From Kitasatospora sp044457565 (lineage in GTDB: Bacteria; Actinomycetota; Actinomycetes; Streptomycetales; Streptomycetaceae): DNA of 64,000 nt. Location of the stretch: contig NZ_JBITGZ010000030.1 of NCBI RefSeq assembly GCF_044457565.1, positions 1-64,000 on the forward strand. The letters are read 5' to 3'. A program made the position numbers and the translations under genes. The notes below the pieces were generated by a model. The model saw only the letters and a list, made by a program, of their open reading frames with translations. It made no database searches and had not been told where the DNA came from. Shown one piece after another: positions 52,316 to 61,814 of the stretch (position 1 is its first letter; each line of letters opens with the position of its first letter).

Positions 52316-52762
52316 TTACAGGACTGGGTAGGAAGTCAACACGAAGTATCCGCCGGGCTTGTGACCGGGTGACTTCCTCAAGACTACTGTGAACTTGTTC
52401 TTGGCTGCGTCGATGAGGCCGTTCGGTCCGTACACGTTTCCGATTGAGTTGTCCGGGACTCCGAACGTGTCGTTGATCTCGAAATCGCGGTTGGCGGACG
52501 GTCCTCGGCCGCTGAGCCAGTCGTTGATGGCCTTCGGGTTCTTCCGGATCTTCTCGGCAATCGCGTAGTCCACCACCTGCTGTGCGATCTGCTCGTCGAT
52601 GAACACTCCGCACACGGGAGTCTTGCCGGCCAGCCGGTCCGGATCATTGACCTCACACCCTGACCCGAATGGATGCAGAAGTTCCCGGCCCTGCAGCGGT
52701 GAGGGCGGCCCTCCGCAGTGGTAAAGGGGTTGGTCTCCGGCGATTCGATCACCAGGGGCCAA
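52316..52762 (-). CDS. Orphan CdiA-type RNase A-like toxin C-terminal module
   Basis: Up to 148 codons, no convincing start. The C-terminal ~90 residues fit the bacterial CdiA-CT RNase A fold: EQIAQQVVDYAIAEKIRKN, FEINDTFGVPDNSIGNVYGP, NKFTVVLRKSPGHKPGGY and the ending FVLTSYPVL. Such domains normally end a large secreted toxin and cut RNA. Here the module stands alone downstream of a complete toxin gene and before its own immunity gene, the arrangement of orphan toxin cassettes that can recombine into the main toxin. The catalytic His in the missing N-terminal part is not visible. Confidence 0.65.
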   Translation of the reverse strand: MAPGDRIAGDQPLYHCGGPPSPLQGRELLHPFGSGCEVNDPDRLAGKTPVCGVFIDEQIAQQVVDYAIAEKIRKNPKAINDWLSGRGPSANRDFEINDTFGVPDNSIGNVYGPNGLIDAAKNKFTVVLRKSPGHKPGGYFVLTSYPVL

Positions 52763-52815
52763 CCCCTCCTCAAGGCGTTCTAAACGACTTCCCAGACGAC
52801 GCGGAGTCTTCCCCG

Positions 52816-53082
52816 CTACGGCCGGGCCCTCAGCGAGCCAAAGAGATTATTGATATCAGAATCCGAGAGGCTCCCACCTCTCCCGAGACCGACCCACTGC
52901 TCAAGATCTCGCACGTTGATCAGCGAGACTTCGAAGGCGCGAAAGAAATACTGCATGAAAAGGAAGTCGCTGAAGTCGGCCCCAATTTCCCCAAGAAGCC
53001 ATTTTGCTATTTCCGAAGGGCGGGCGCCCTCTTCGGGCTTTTCCTTGAGTCTGGCCAGGATGATCTCATCCATTGCGGTCAC
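52816..53082 (-). CDS. Probable immunity protein of the main toxin
   Basis: 88 residues from a GTG at 53082, directly after the toxin stop, with AAAGGA just upstream. It is small, acidic and helical (DEIILARLKEKPEEGARPSE, WLLGEIGADFSDFLFMQYFF, LEQWVGLGRGGSLSDSDIN). It has lower GC than the toxin's repeat region. Immunity is inferred from position. Confidence 0.7.
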   Translation of the reverse strand: MTAMDEIILARLKEKPEEGARPSEIAKWLLGEIGADFSDFLFMQYFFRAFEVSLINVRDLEQWVGLGRGGSLSDSDINNLFGSLRARP

Positions 53083-56000
53083 TCATCCTTTCGGGCGCTT
53101 AAATAGGACCTGGACCTTTGCATATTCGCCAGGACTGCCGATTCGAATCTCAAACTCTACTTCGGTAAATCCGTACCTTGCCGCCATCTTGCCAGTGAAT
53201 GTATTCCTCGCCGCATCTTCCGGGGATAGCAGATTCTGAATCCCGGCATTGAAGCTGTCCAGGTTATCTTTCAGCTCACCTCCCGAAAGCCACTTCCCGC
53301 GCACTCCATCGGCATTGTGGCCAACCGCCTCCATTGCATTGATGAACATTTGACCGCCGGTCGGATCGGTTGACGGCGCATTCTTTGCAACTGAAACGAT
53401 AGTGTCTAGCATTCCATCGGAGCCCACCTCGGCCATAATACCAGTGCCTGAAGGGTGGTATTCGTAGTACTCGCGGCAGTCGGAGTTATGGACGAGCATG
53501 GAGGCGCTACCGGCCATCACGTAATACGAGTGCAGGTTAGCGACAGTTAGGTTGTAGGCGGCTTGCCCTTGGCTAAATTGGTGGACTTCGCCGATCGAAA
53601 TTGAATCGCCATTCGCCGATCGTACGGTCTCACCAGTGGCTAGGTCCCGCGCATCAATCCAGCTGCGACGACTCTCGGACCATATTGAATGATGGTCGGT
53701 CGCGGTGACCGAAGATTCTCCAAGATGGATTTCGGTGAAATCCTGATCGTTAGGCGTGTAGATGCGCGCGGTTACCTGCTCGGGTGCGGTGATCCCGCTG
53801 ATCGGATCAGTCGCGATCACCGAGTCGTCAGTATTGACCAGATCGATCGGCCGCTGACTTCCGTCAGCCATGAGCACGGGCGTGCCTGCCGGGAAACTGT
53901 TTCTTGTTGGGCAGCCCTTGCGCGCCCTGGCCGCCAAGTCGGAATCATGCTCAAATTCTCGGATCAGTGCACGGTCGACAGCGGGGTTGTTGCGCAGGGC
54001 CGCGAGCGCGGCGTCGGTTCCGACGCCGTCCTTCAGGGTGCTGCGGAAGGCGGTGATGGCGTCGGCCACGCTGGTGAGGCTGTTGAGCGTGGCCTGGCTG
54101 TAGCCGTTGAGGGTTGCTTGGAGGGCGAGTTTGGCGTCTTCGATGCCGACGCCGGTCTCGAGGGCGAAGCGGAAGGCGACGATTCCCTTGGCGGCCTGGG
54201 CGAGCTTGCCGTAGGGGATGAGGGTCGCGGCCGCCCAGCCGCAGGACGGGCCCGGGTTGTTGAAGCACTGGATGAAGTCGCCGGCCAGCAGAGTGAACAT
54301 GTTGGCCGTCTGCGAGCCGCAGACGCCTCGCGGGCAGGAGACGTGGTATTTCTTGAAGCTCTCCCGCGTCATCTCGATTCTGGTGGTGTACTCCACCTTG
54401 TCGAGCTGCTGGCTGTTGAGGACGAGGGTGTCCCACACCGTGTACTTGCCCTTGCAGGCCTCAGGGCTGAGTCCTGCTTCGGGGCATGTGCGCATGATGT
54501 AGTCGACGGTGCCGGTTACCTTGACGGTGAGGGTGACCTCACAAACCTCGACGCCAGTCGCGTTCTTGTGCCAGTTGGAATCGGTGAACCAGTCCGCCAG
54601 GGTTCCGCTCTCACCCTTGTCGCACCGGCCCATGTCATCGCGGATGACGTCTGGCTTCACATCGTTCCGGGGCACGGTCTCGACGTAGTAGGCCCGGCCG
54701 CCGCCGTTGCCGCCGTTGCCGCCGTTGCCCTCGTTGCCGGCGGTGCCGGACGGGACCTGGGCGGCGGTGGCCTCGGCCTGCTGCTTCTTCCAGACGGCCT
54801 CCTGGGCTTCGGCTGCCGCCTTGGCGGCCTCGTCGGCGCTCTTGTTGGCGGCCGCGGCGGAGGCCTGGGCCTGGTCGGCGGCGTTCTTGGCGGTGGCCGC
54901 GTACTGCCGGGCGGTTGCCGCGTAGCCGGTGGCCATGGCCGCCGAGGCGCTGGCGCGGCTGGCCGCCGTGTTGGCGGACGCGGCGGAGGTCTGGGCCTGT
55001 TTGGCGTAGCCGGAGGCCTGGGTGGCGGAGGTCTGGGCCTGGTTGGCCGATTCGGCGGCCTTGTTGGACCAGTCGGCGGCTTGGGTGGCGCTGGTGTGGG
55101 CCTGGTTGGCGTAGCCGGCGGCCTGGTCGGCGGCGCCTTGGGCGGTGGCGTAGGACTGGGAGGCCTCGGCCGCGTACTGGCGGGCGAGGGCGACGGAGCC
55201 GTCGATGGTGGCGAGGTAGGACTGGATGGTGGCCACGTGTGCGGCGGTGACGGCGTCGCGCTGTTGGGCCTTGGGCAGGCCGGTCTGCAGGAACGGTTCC
55301 AGGCGGTCGGCCGGGCCGGACAGGACGGCTTGGACTGCGGCCTTGACCTCGGGTCCGCCGTTAATCATGGCCTTTGTCACCAGGACGCGGTTGTCGTCGT
55401 CGCGAGCCTTGTACTGGCCGGTTGCCAGGAACGCGTGGACGTCGTCGATGGTGCCGTCGAGCGCCTTGCCGGCGGCGTCCTTCACTCCGGGTCCGCCGGC
55501 GATCATGATCTTCGCGAGCAGGATTCGGTCGTCGTCGTCCTTGCCCGGGTACTGGCCGGTGGCCAGGAAGGCGCGCACCTGGTCGGGGGTGCCGACCGAG
55601 GCGGTCTCCGCGGCGAGGCGCTTCTCCATCTTGCCGGGGGCCTGGGCGATGGCCATGACGCTGGTGCGGTCGTCGCGGTCCCGCGCGACCGTCAGGCCGG
55701 TGTTCAGGAAGGCCTGGACGGCACTGTCGTCGCCTTCCAGTGCGGTCTGGGCGGCGGCCTTGGTCCACGGTCCGGCGACGTCCAGCAGGCGCAGTGCGGC
55801 CTGGCGGCCCTTGAGGAGCGCGGTCTTCGGGTCGGTCCCGGTGGCGGTGGCGTCCTTGATCAGCTGCTCGGTGTCGGCGGTCAGCTGGGTGGCCTTGCCG
55901 GCCTCCCAGGCGGCGGTCTTGGCTTTCTGGTCCGCTTCGCGGGAGGCTTCGTCGGCGGCGGCCATCTCGGTGGCTTGCTGGGCGTCGAGGCGTTCCTGGT

Positions 56001-57603
56001 CGCTGGCGCGGGCGATGTCGGCGACCTTGTGGGCCTGGGTGGCGGAGGCGGCGGCCGAGTCGGCGGCGGCGCCTGCGGCGGTGGCCGCGGTCTGCGCGGT
56101 GTTGGCCCAGCTCGACGCGTTGCCGGCGTGCTGGGCGGCCTCGTCGGCTGCGGCTGCGGCTGCGTCCGCGTGTGCGGCGGCGTCGTTGGCGGCCCGTTGG
56201 GCGTCGCCGGCCGCGGCGGCGGCGTCGTTTGCGATCTTGGTGGTGGCGTTCGCCGCCCTGGTGGCCTCGGCCGCGGCGGTCTTGGCCTTCGCGGCGGCCT
56301 GGCGTGCCCGGTTCGCGGCCGCGGCCGAAACGCCCTGGTAGGTGGCGGAGTCGGCGGCGGCCTGCGCGGCGGCGGCGGCGTTGGCCCCGGCGGAGGCGGC
56401 GGCCTGGGCGGAGACGATGGACTGGGTTGCCGCGGCTGCGGCCCACACGCTGGCCTCACCCGCTGTGCGGGCGTCGACCGCGGCCTGGCGGGCGGTCACC
56501 GCGGCGGCGCGGGCGTCCTCGGCTTTGCCTGCGTCGCCCGCGGCCGCGGCGGCGGCACTGAGGGCCCGCGCTGCGGCGTTGCCGGCCTTGGTGGCGGCCG
56601 CCGCCGCGCTGGCGGCGGCGTTGGCGGCCTGCCGGGAGGCCTCGTTGGCGGCCTTCGCGGCCGTGGAGGCGGTCTGGGCGGCGGCGGCGGCCCGGTCAGC
56701 AGCATCGGCCGCGCGTGCGGCGGCGTTGGACGCCTGGCCGGCAGAGCCCTGCGCTGCCTTGGTCTCGGCTGCGGCCCGCTCGGCGGCCTCCTTGGCCAGG
56801 CGGGTGGAGTCCAGCGCCTTGCCCGCCGCGTCTCTAGCGACCTGTGTTTGTTGTCCGGCCTGGGTGGAGGCGTTCTTCGTCAGGTCGGCCAGCTGCGAAA
56901 CTGTCAGGGTTTCCTGGTCGTGGGCAGCTGCGGTCTGGTAGCCGTACTGCAGGAACTGCTGGACGTCGTCCATCGTCCCGTCCAGCGCGGCGCCGGCGGC
57001 CTTCTTCACCTCCGGCCCACCGGCGACCATCAGCTTGGCCAGTCGGACCCGGTCGTCGTCATCCCGCGCCTTGAACTGGACCTCGTTCAGGAACAGGTTC
57101 ACATCGTCGATGGAGCCGTCAAGCGCCTTGCCCGCGGCGTCCTGCACCCCGGGCCCGCCGACCACCATGATCTGCGACAGCCGCACCCGCTGGTCATCCT
57201 CGTAGGGCTTCCTGAAACCCTGGTTGAGGAAGTCCTGCAGATCGGACGCGGATCCGGCCAGAGCCGCGGTACCCGCCTCACGCACCCCTCGGCCGGAGGC
57301 TGCGATCAGCTCCTCCACCCGCGCCCTCAGGTCCTGGTCCGCCGCCGCTGTCTGACCGCCCGCCAGGAACGCCTTCAGGTTCTCGGCCGAACCGGTCAAC
57401 GCCGTCTCCGCGGCCCAGCGCACCGCAGGCCCGCCAGCCTGCCACGCCGCGAGCACCTTTACCCGATTCGGATCGGGTCCGGTTGCCGGCGCAGCATTCG
57501 CAGCCGCCGCCGGTATCGTAAGCAGCCCAGTCACCAGGCTGCCCACCACGAGCCCGGCCGCCAACCGCGGCCGTTTGGCTCGTGATGTCAGAAATACCCT
57601 CAT
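53083..57603 (-). CDS. Secreted polymorphic toxin: ALF repeats, Ala-rich stalk, HINT domain, C-terminal toxin
   Basis: 1506 residues from ATG 57603. A signal peptide (KRPRLAAGLVVGSLVTGLLT then AAAA) starts it. ALF repeats follow (~35-255, ALxGSxDDVxxFL-type units such as KALDGSIDDVNLFLNE) and again around 600-800. Long Ala-rich coiled-coil regions lie between and after. A pretoxin HINT domain runs from C1231 (CPTRNSFPAGTPVLMADGSQ) to VHN at 1373. The last ~130 residues (GIMAEVGSDGMLDTIVSVAK, NTFTGKMAARYGFTEVEFEI) are an unassigned toxin domain. HINT self-cleavage would release it. The C-terminal part and the immunity gene have lower GC than the stalk. Confidence 0.85.
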   Translation of the reverse strand: MRVFLTSRAKRPRLAAGLVVGSLVTGLLTIPAAAANAAPATGPDPNRVKVLAAWQAGGPAVRWAAETALTGSAENLKAFLAGGQTAAADQDLRARVEELIAASGRGVREAGTAALAGSASDLQDFLNQGFRKPYEDDQRVRLSQIMVVGGPGVQDAAGKALDGSIDDVNLFLNEVQFKARDDDDRVRLAKLMVAGGPEVKKAAGAALDGTMDDVQQFLQYGYQTAAAHDQETLTVSQLADLTKNASTQAGQQTQVARDAAGKALDSTRLAKEAAERAAAETKAAQGSAGQASNAAARAADAADRAAAAAQTASTAAKAANEASRQAANAAASAAAAATKAGNAAARALSAAAAAAGDAGKAEDARAAAVTARQAAVDARTAGEASVWAAAAATQSIVSAQAAASAGANAAAAAQAAADSATYQGVSAAAANRARQAAAKAKTAAAEATRAANATTKIANDAAAAAGDAQRAANDAAAHADAAAAAADEAAQHAGNASSWANTAQTAATAAGAAADSAAASATQAHKVADIARASDQERLDAQQATEMAAADEASREADQKAKTAAWEAGKATQLTADTEQLIKDATATGTDPKTALLKGRQAALRLLDVAGPWTKAAAQTALEGDDSAVQAFLNTGLTVARDRDDRTSVMAIAQAPGKMEKRLAAETASVGTPDQVRAFLATGQYPGKDDDDRILLAKIMIAGGPGVKDAAGKALDGTIDDVHAFLATGQYKARDDDNRVLVTKAMINGGPEVKAAVQAVLSGPADRLEPFLQTGLPKAQQRDAVTAAHVATIQSYLATIDGSVALARQYAAEASQSYATAQGAADQAAGYANQAHTSATQAADWSNKAAESANQAQTSATQASGYAKQAQTSAASANTAASRASASAAMATGYAATARQYAATAKNAADQAQASAAAANKSADEAAKAAAEAQEAVWKKQQAEATAAQVPSGTAGNEGNGGNGGNGGGRAYYVETVPRNDVKPDVIRDDMGRCDKGESGTLADWFTDSNWHKNATGVEVCEVTLTVKVTGTVDYIMRTCPEAGLSPEACKGKYTVWDTLVLNSQQLDKVEYTTRIEMTRESFKKYHVSCPRGVCGSQTANMFTLLAGDFIQCFNNPGPSCGWAAATLIPYGKLAQAAKGIVAFRFALETGVGIEDAKLALQATLNGYSQATLNSLTSVADAITAFRSTLKDGVGTDAALAALRNNPAVDRALIREFEHDSDLAARARKGCPTRNSFPAGTPVLMADGSQRPIDLVNTDDSVIATDPISGITAPEQVTARIYTPNDQDFTEIHLGESSVTATDHHSIWSESRRSWIDARDLATGETVRSANGDSISIGEVHQFSQGQAAYNLTVANLHSYYVMAGSASMLVHNSDCREYYEYHPSGTGIMAEVGSDGMLDTIVSVAKNAPSTDPTGGQMFINAMEAVGHNADGVRGKWLSGGELKDNLDSFNAGIQNLLSPEDAARNTFTGKMAARYGFTEVEFEIRIGSPGEYAKVQVLFKRPKG

Positions 57604-57821
57604 AGATACATGAATCCGTTCTGTGCGGGCCTGCCGAAGCACCGTGCAACCAGCGGCACGGGCGGCGGTGGCCTTGGAAATCGATCAGAAGCGTCCGTGT
57701 AGAACGAGCACGGCATCACCGCCTGCCGCCCCGCCAGGAGGCGTTGCGGCAGGCGATCTGTGTCATGTGCTGCAGCCCCGGCTCATGGCATGTTCAGCCG
57801 GGAGCCGGCAACGGCCGTGGA

Positions 57822-60005
57822 TCAGCCGGTGACGGCAAACGTCCATCCGGGCATGGACTCCCAGGTGAGCCACTGGTTGTCCTTGTAGGTGGCGCGGGAC
57901 ATGGTGCCGTTGGTGCCGGTGGCGAAGAGTTCGAGGGTGTTGGTGTAGGCGTTGTAGGTGGCGGAGGGGGTGCCGGAGAACTTCCAGTCGCTGATGGTGC
58001 TCCAGCCGCCCCAGGCCTTGGTCTTGTTGTCCCAGTAGTTGTGGCCGAGTACGCCGTTGGTGCCGGTGGCGAAGAGTTCGACGGAGTTGGCGGCGGGGTT
58101 GTAGGCGGCGGTGGGGGTGCCGTTGAACTGCCAGTCGCTCATGGTGCTGAGGGTTTCCCAGCGTCCGCCGTTGAGGCTGAAGGTGTGGGCCATCGTGCCG
58201 CCGGTGGTGGTGACGAAGACCTCGGCGCTGTTGTTGGCGGGGTTGACGACGGCGGTGGGGCTGCCAGCCACGGCCGGGCCGCTGATGGTGCTCCAGTCGC
58301 CCCAGGTCTTGGCCTTGCTGTCCCAGTAGATGTGGCCGAGTACGCCGTTGGTGCCGGTAGCGAAGAGTTCGACGGCGTCGGTGGCGGCGTTGTAGAGGGT
58401 GGTGGGGGTGCCGTTGAACTGCCAGTCGCCGAGGCGGCGGGCGTCGTCCCAGCGGGCGCCGCTGGTGCTGTAGGAGTGGGTCATGTAACCGTCGGTGTCC
58501 AGGGCGAACACCTCTGCCGTCCGGCTGGAGGGGTTGAACACGGCGACCGGGTTGGCCTTGAGCTTCCCGCTGCTGGGGATGGTGCTCCAGCCGGCCCACT
58601 TCTTGGTGGCCGGATCCCAGTAGTTGCGGCAGAGCTCGCCGGTCCTGCCGATGGCGAACAGCTCGAGAGCCTTGGTGGCGGGGTTGTAGATGGTCGCGGG
58701 TATGCCGCTGAACTGCCAGTTCTCCAGGGCCTCCCAACTGGTCCAGTCCTTGTTCTCGGTCTTGGAGGCGTGGGCGAGCACGCCGTCGGTGCCCAGCGCG
58801 AAGATCTCGGCGGTCTTGGTGTCCGGGTTGTACACGGAGTTCACGACCGCGGAGGAGTAGTCGACCTTGGTGCCCCACGTGGAGACGGTCTGCTGGACCC
58901 AGCCGGCCACATCGTCGACGCGGCTGCTGGTCGCACCCATGCGGGTCTCGGCGGCGGGAGTGCCCAGGCAGCCGCCCTGCCAGGAGCGAGAGGCAACGCC
59001 GACGAGCTCCGCGACGCCGTTCCTGTCACGCAGCAGAGGCGCCCCGGCGTCACCCGGGCAGATGGCAGCTGCGCCGCCGGCCGGCGCGGTGTCCACACCG
59101 GTGGCCGTGACGGCACTGATGGTGTGAGCCGTGGTGTGGACCTTGGCGGGGATCCAGTCGGTGGCAGTACGGCCGTATCCGGATACCCGAAGGCTCTCAC
59201 CAGCCATCGGGGCGGTGTTGGCCAGAACAGCGGGCGTCACATCAGTCACGGGGGTCGCCAGACGGGCCATGACGAGGTCACGGTCACCGCGCGGGACGAG
59301 CTGGGCAACGGTGATGGACTTGCCGCCGATCGTGACGCTGCTCGCTGTCAGTGGTGCTCCAGCCGTCACAGCTGCCGGGTCGTTGGCGAAGCAGCCGGCC
59401 GAGGTGAGGATCCAGTATCGGTCGACGAGGGTGCCAGTGCACGCGCGTGCCTCCGCACTACGACCGGGCTGGCCAACCGTGACGGTGCCAACCGCCGGAA
59501 GGTCGGCGGCGGAGGCCGGCGCAGCCGGTCCGTCGATGGCGTTGAGCTCCAGAAGCGTGCTCTCGTCCCCGAGGCTTTCGCCGATCCCTGCCCAGGTGCG
59601 CTTGGGGAGGTCAAGCGTGGTGGTCTTGCCCGCCGTGTTCAGCCTCGCCTTGATGGTGCTGTGACCGTCGCCCTTCATGAGGTAGACACCCGGGATCTCC
59701 ACCGCCAAGTACCCGGTCGAATCAGTGATCTTGAAACAGACGTGGCTCGGCTTTGCCGCTCGGGTATACAGCTCCACCACATCTGGTGCCGAACCGCAGT
59801 CATCGAGCACGATATGCCCGTCGCCGGTCTTGAGAGTGATGTTCCGCTGGGCGAGGACCTTCGCCGCATCCGGGTAGGAGAAACCCTCTACAGCCACCGG
59901 AGCTGAGGCCTCAGCAGCGGTCGCCGTGACCGGCATCGAACCGGCCACCACGGGTATCGCCAGGGCCACACCAAGGGGCCAGGCCAATCTACGGACCATA
60001 CGCAC
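57822..60005 (-). CDS. Secreted inactive trypsin-fold protein with C-terminal propeller-like repeats
   Basis: 727 residues from a GTG at 60005, just after GGGAG. A signal peptide (RRLAWPLGVALAIPVVAG) starts it. Residues ~170-370 are a trypsin-fold domain: the catalytic His site reads WILTSAGC, so His is Gly204; the Asp is kept in DRDLVMARL (D243); the Ser motif reads CPGDAGAP, so Ser is Ala320. Residues ~375-727 are about six tandem repeats with VELFATGTNGVLGH and WSTISDW words, as in PLL-like beta-propeller lectins. It probably binds ligand rather than cuts. It lies upstream of the toxin gene on the same strand. Confidence 0.8.
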   Translation of the reverse strand: MRMVRRLAWPLGVALAIPVVAGSMPVTATAAEASAPVAVEGFSYPDAAKVLAQRNITLKTGDGHIVLDDCGSAPDVVELYTRAAKPSHVCFKITDSTGYLAVEIPGVYLMKGDGHSTIKARLNTAGKTTTLDLPKRTWAGIGESLGDESTLLELNAIDGPAAPASAADLPAVGTVTVGQPGRSAEARACTGTLVDRYWILTSAGCFANDPAAVTAGAPLTASSVTIGGKSITVAQLVPRGDRDLVMARLATPVTDVTPAVLANTAPMAGESLRVSGYGRTATDWIPAKVHTTAHTISAVTATGVDTAPAGGAAAICPGDAGAPLLRDRNGVAELVGVASRSWQGGCLGTPAAETRMGATSSRVDDVAGWVQQTVSTWGTKVDYSSAVVNSVYNPDTKTAEIFALGTDGVLAHASKTENKDWTSWEALENWQFSGIPATIYNPATKALELFAIGRTGELCRNYWDPATKKWAGWSTIPSSGKLKANPVAVFNPSSRTAEVFALDTDGYMTHSYSTSGARWDDARRLGDWQFNGTPTTLYNAATDAVELFATGTNGVLGHIYWDSKAKTWGDWSTISGPAVAGSPTAVVNPANNSAEVFVTTTGGTMAHTFSLNGGRWETLSTMSDWQFNGTPTAAYNPAANSVELFATGTNGVLGHNYWDNKTKAWGGWSTISDWKFSGTPSATYNAYTNTLELFATGTNGTMSRATYKDNQWLTWESMPGWTFAVTG

Positions 60006-60362
60006 AGAAAACTCCCAGCAAAAAGGGCATGCCGGGAGACACCAACGCCCCCCGGGCTGGCAATGAAGAACTCAAGCGGACGCTATCTATCGCCATCCGC
60101 GCACGTCAAAGCATGCACCACACCACCGACAATCCCCTGACCCGCAGCTGAATCCTCCGCAGCCAAGCCCGAAAGAGAACAGGCGAATTCGGGGCATTCT
60201 GGATGAATCTTGAAGCGAGTGTCCCTTGTCCCTGCCATTACAGTTCGGTCACGTTTCCCGCACCGCAGGTCCCCCTTGGTGGAGACGTCGTTCGGTCGCT
60301 TGCCACTGTTCGCGGACGTGGAAGTCCGTGACACGCAGCAGCGCTACGACGAAACCGTGTCA
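60006..60362. other. Intergenic region beside the insertion site
   Basis: 357 bp between the protease-like gene and a gene fragment. Apart from the short minus-strand frame with no start signal I see no gene. It should hold the promoter of the 60005 gene. Confidence 0.4.
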
Positions 60363-60510
60363 CGGCCGGCTTCATCCGCGCCAGGTTCGCCGGGGTACTC
60401 CTTCGCCGCCCGCGCCCGCCAGACGTCCACCAGCTTCTCCGACACGTCCGCGAACAGGTTCGCCGGCAACTCCAGCTTCCGAACCCATCGGGCACCGTCG
60501 CGAGGTGGTC
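60363..60510 (-). pseudogene. 3' fragment of a gene interrupted near the IS element
   Basis: The minus-strand frame reads RWVRKLELPANLFADVSEKL then VDVWRARAAKEYPGEPG and stops at 60363. It lacks any start and begins at the IS end. The ANLFADVSEKLVDVWRARAA pattern resembles the N-terminal domain of Tn3-family transposases, but I am not sure. No matching upstream portion is recognised on the other side of the IS, so the host gene was already a fragment. Confidence 0.5.
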
Positions 60511-60561
60511 TGAACCGCCCCGGGTTCGGTGGGGACTCGATTTCGTGTAAGGATTCGAGTC

Positions 60562-60888
60562 ATGGCACGTCCTTCTTCCTACCCTCCTGAGCTGCGCCGT
60601 CGTGCGGTGCGCATGGTCGCCGAGGTCCTCGGCGACTACCCGAACGAGTCGGCTGCGTTGCGGGCCGTCGCGGAGAAGTTGGGCATCGGCTCCGCCGAGA
60701 CGCTGCGCAACTGGGTGCGGCGCGACCAGGTCGACTCCGGGCAGCGCCCGGGCACGACCACGGAGGAGTCCGCCCAGCTCAAGGTGATGAAGAAGGAGAT
60801 CGCCGAGCTCAAGCGCGCCAACGAGATCCTCAAGGCCGCGGCGAGTTTCTTCGCGGCCGAGCTCGACCGGCCACACCTGCGCTCGTAG
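60562..60888 (+). CDS. IS3-family transposase OrfA
   Basis: 108 residues from ATG 60562. The helix-turn-helix (YPPELRRRAVRMVAEVLGDY, AVAEKLGIGSAETLRNWVRR) binds the IS ends; the C-terminal leucine-zipper-like helix (LKVMKKEIAELKRANEILKA) allows multimerisation. Alone it represses; joined to OrfB by -1 frameshifting it makes the active transposase. Confidence 0.9.
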   Translation: MARPSSYPPELRRRAVRMVAEVLGDYPNESAALRAVAEKLGIGSAETLRNWVRRDQVDSGQRPGTTTEESAQLKVMKKEIAELKRANEILKAAASFFAAELDRPHLRS

Positions 60889-60941
60889 CGTTCATCGACG
60901 AGCACCGGGGCCGCTTCGGCGGCGTCGAGCCGATCTGCCGC

Positions 60942-61814
60942 GTGCTCACCGAGCACGACTGCAGCATCGCCCCCTCCACCTACTACGCCCACCACAAGCG
61001 CCTGGTCTGGCCCGCCGCCCGCACGGTGCGCGACGAGGAACTCAAGGACCTGATCAAGGAGGTCCACGACGCCAACTACCGCGTCTACGGGGCCCGGAAG
61101 ATCTGGCGGGAGCTGGGCCGGCAGGGCCACCAGGTTGCCCGTTGCACGGTCGAGCGCCTGATGCGCGAGCTCGGCATCACCGGCGCCGTGCGCGGCAGGA
61201 AAGTCATCACCACCATGGCCGACCCGGCCGCCGAACGCGCCCCGGACCTGGTGGACCGCGACTTCGTCGCCGGCGCGCCGAACCGCTGCTGGGTCGCCGA
61301 CTTCACGCACGTGAAGACCTGCTCCGGCGTCGTCTACGTTGCCTTCATCGTGGACACCTTCTCCCGGCGCATCGTCGGCTGGTCCGCCGCGACCTCCAAG
61401 GAGACCCGGCTCGTCCTGGACGCGCTGGACATGGCTCTGTGGCAGCGCGATCGTGACGGATTCCCCCACCAACGGGGCGAGTTGATACATCACTCGGATG
61501 CCGGGTCGCAATATACGAGTTTCCGGCTCGCCGAGCACCTGGACGCCGCCGGCATCGCGGCCTCGATCGGATCCGTCGGCGACGCCTACGACAACGCCCT
61601 GATGGAATTTGCCATCGGCCTCTACAAAACGGAGCTGATCAAGCCCGGCCGGCCCTGGAAGACCCTCTCCCAGGTCGAGCTCGCCACAGCCGAATGGACC
61701 GACTGGTACTGCCACCGACGACTCCACGGTGAGATAGGCCACGTCCCACCCGCCGAATACGAGACCACCTACCACCTCACAGCCACAAAACCCCAGGTCA
61801 CAACCACAACCTGA
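60942..61814 (+). CDS. IS3-family transposase OrfB
   Basis: A DDE integrase-like domain. I give the GTG at 60942, but conserved sequence (VAFIDEHRGRFGGVEPICRV) extends upstream in this frame to about 60885, so the natural product is the -1 frameshift fusion with OrfA. The catalytic residues are in place: Asp in WVADFTHV, Asp in HHSDAGSQYTS and Glu in DNALMEFAIGLYKTEL. The usual HTH_21 region (ELKDLIKEVHDANYRVYGAR) precedes them. The element appears functional. Confidence 0.88.
   Translation: MLTEHDCSIAPSTYYAHHKRLVWPAARTVRDEELKDLIKEVHDANYRVYGARKIWRELGRQGHQVARCTVERLMRELGITGAVRGRKVITTMADPAAERAPDLVDRDFVAGAPNRCWVADFTHVKTCSGVVYVAFIVDTFSRRIVGWSAATSKETRLVLDALDMALWQRDRDGFPHQRGELIHHSDAGSQYTSFRLAEHLDAAGIAASIGSVGDAYDNALMEFAIGLYKTELIKPGRPWKTLSQVELATAEWTDWYCHRRLHGEIGHVPPAEYETTYHLTATKPQVTTTT

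Noticed and set aside
53689..57585. 1298-codon plus-strand frame opposite the toxin gene
   Set aside because: Gly/Val/Leu-rich mirror of the Ala-rich toxin stalk, with no start signal or homology.
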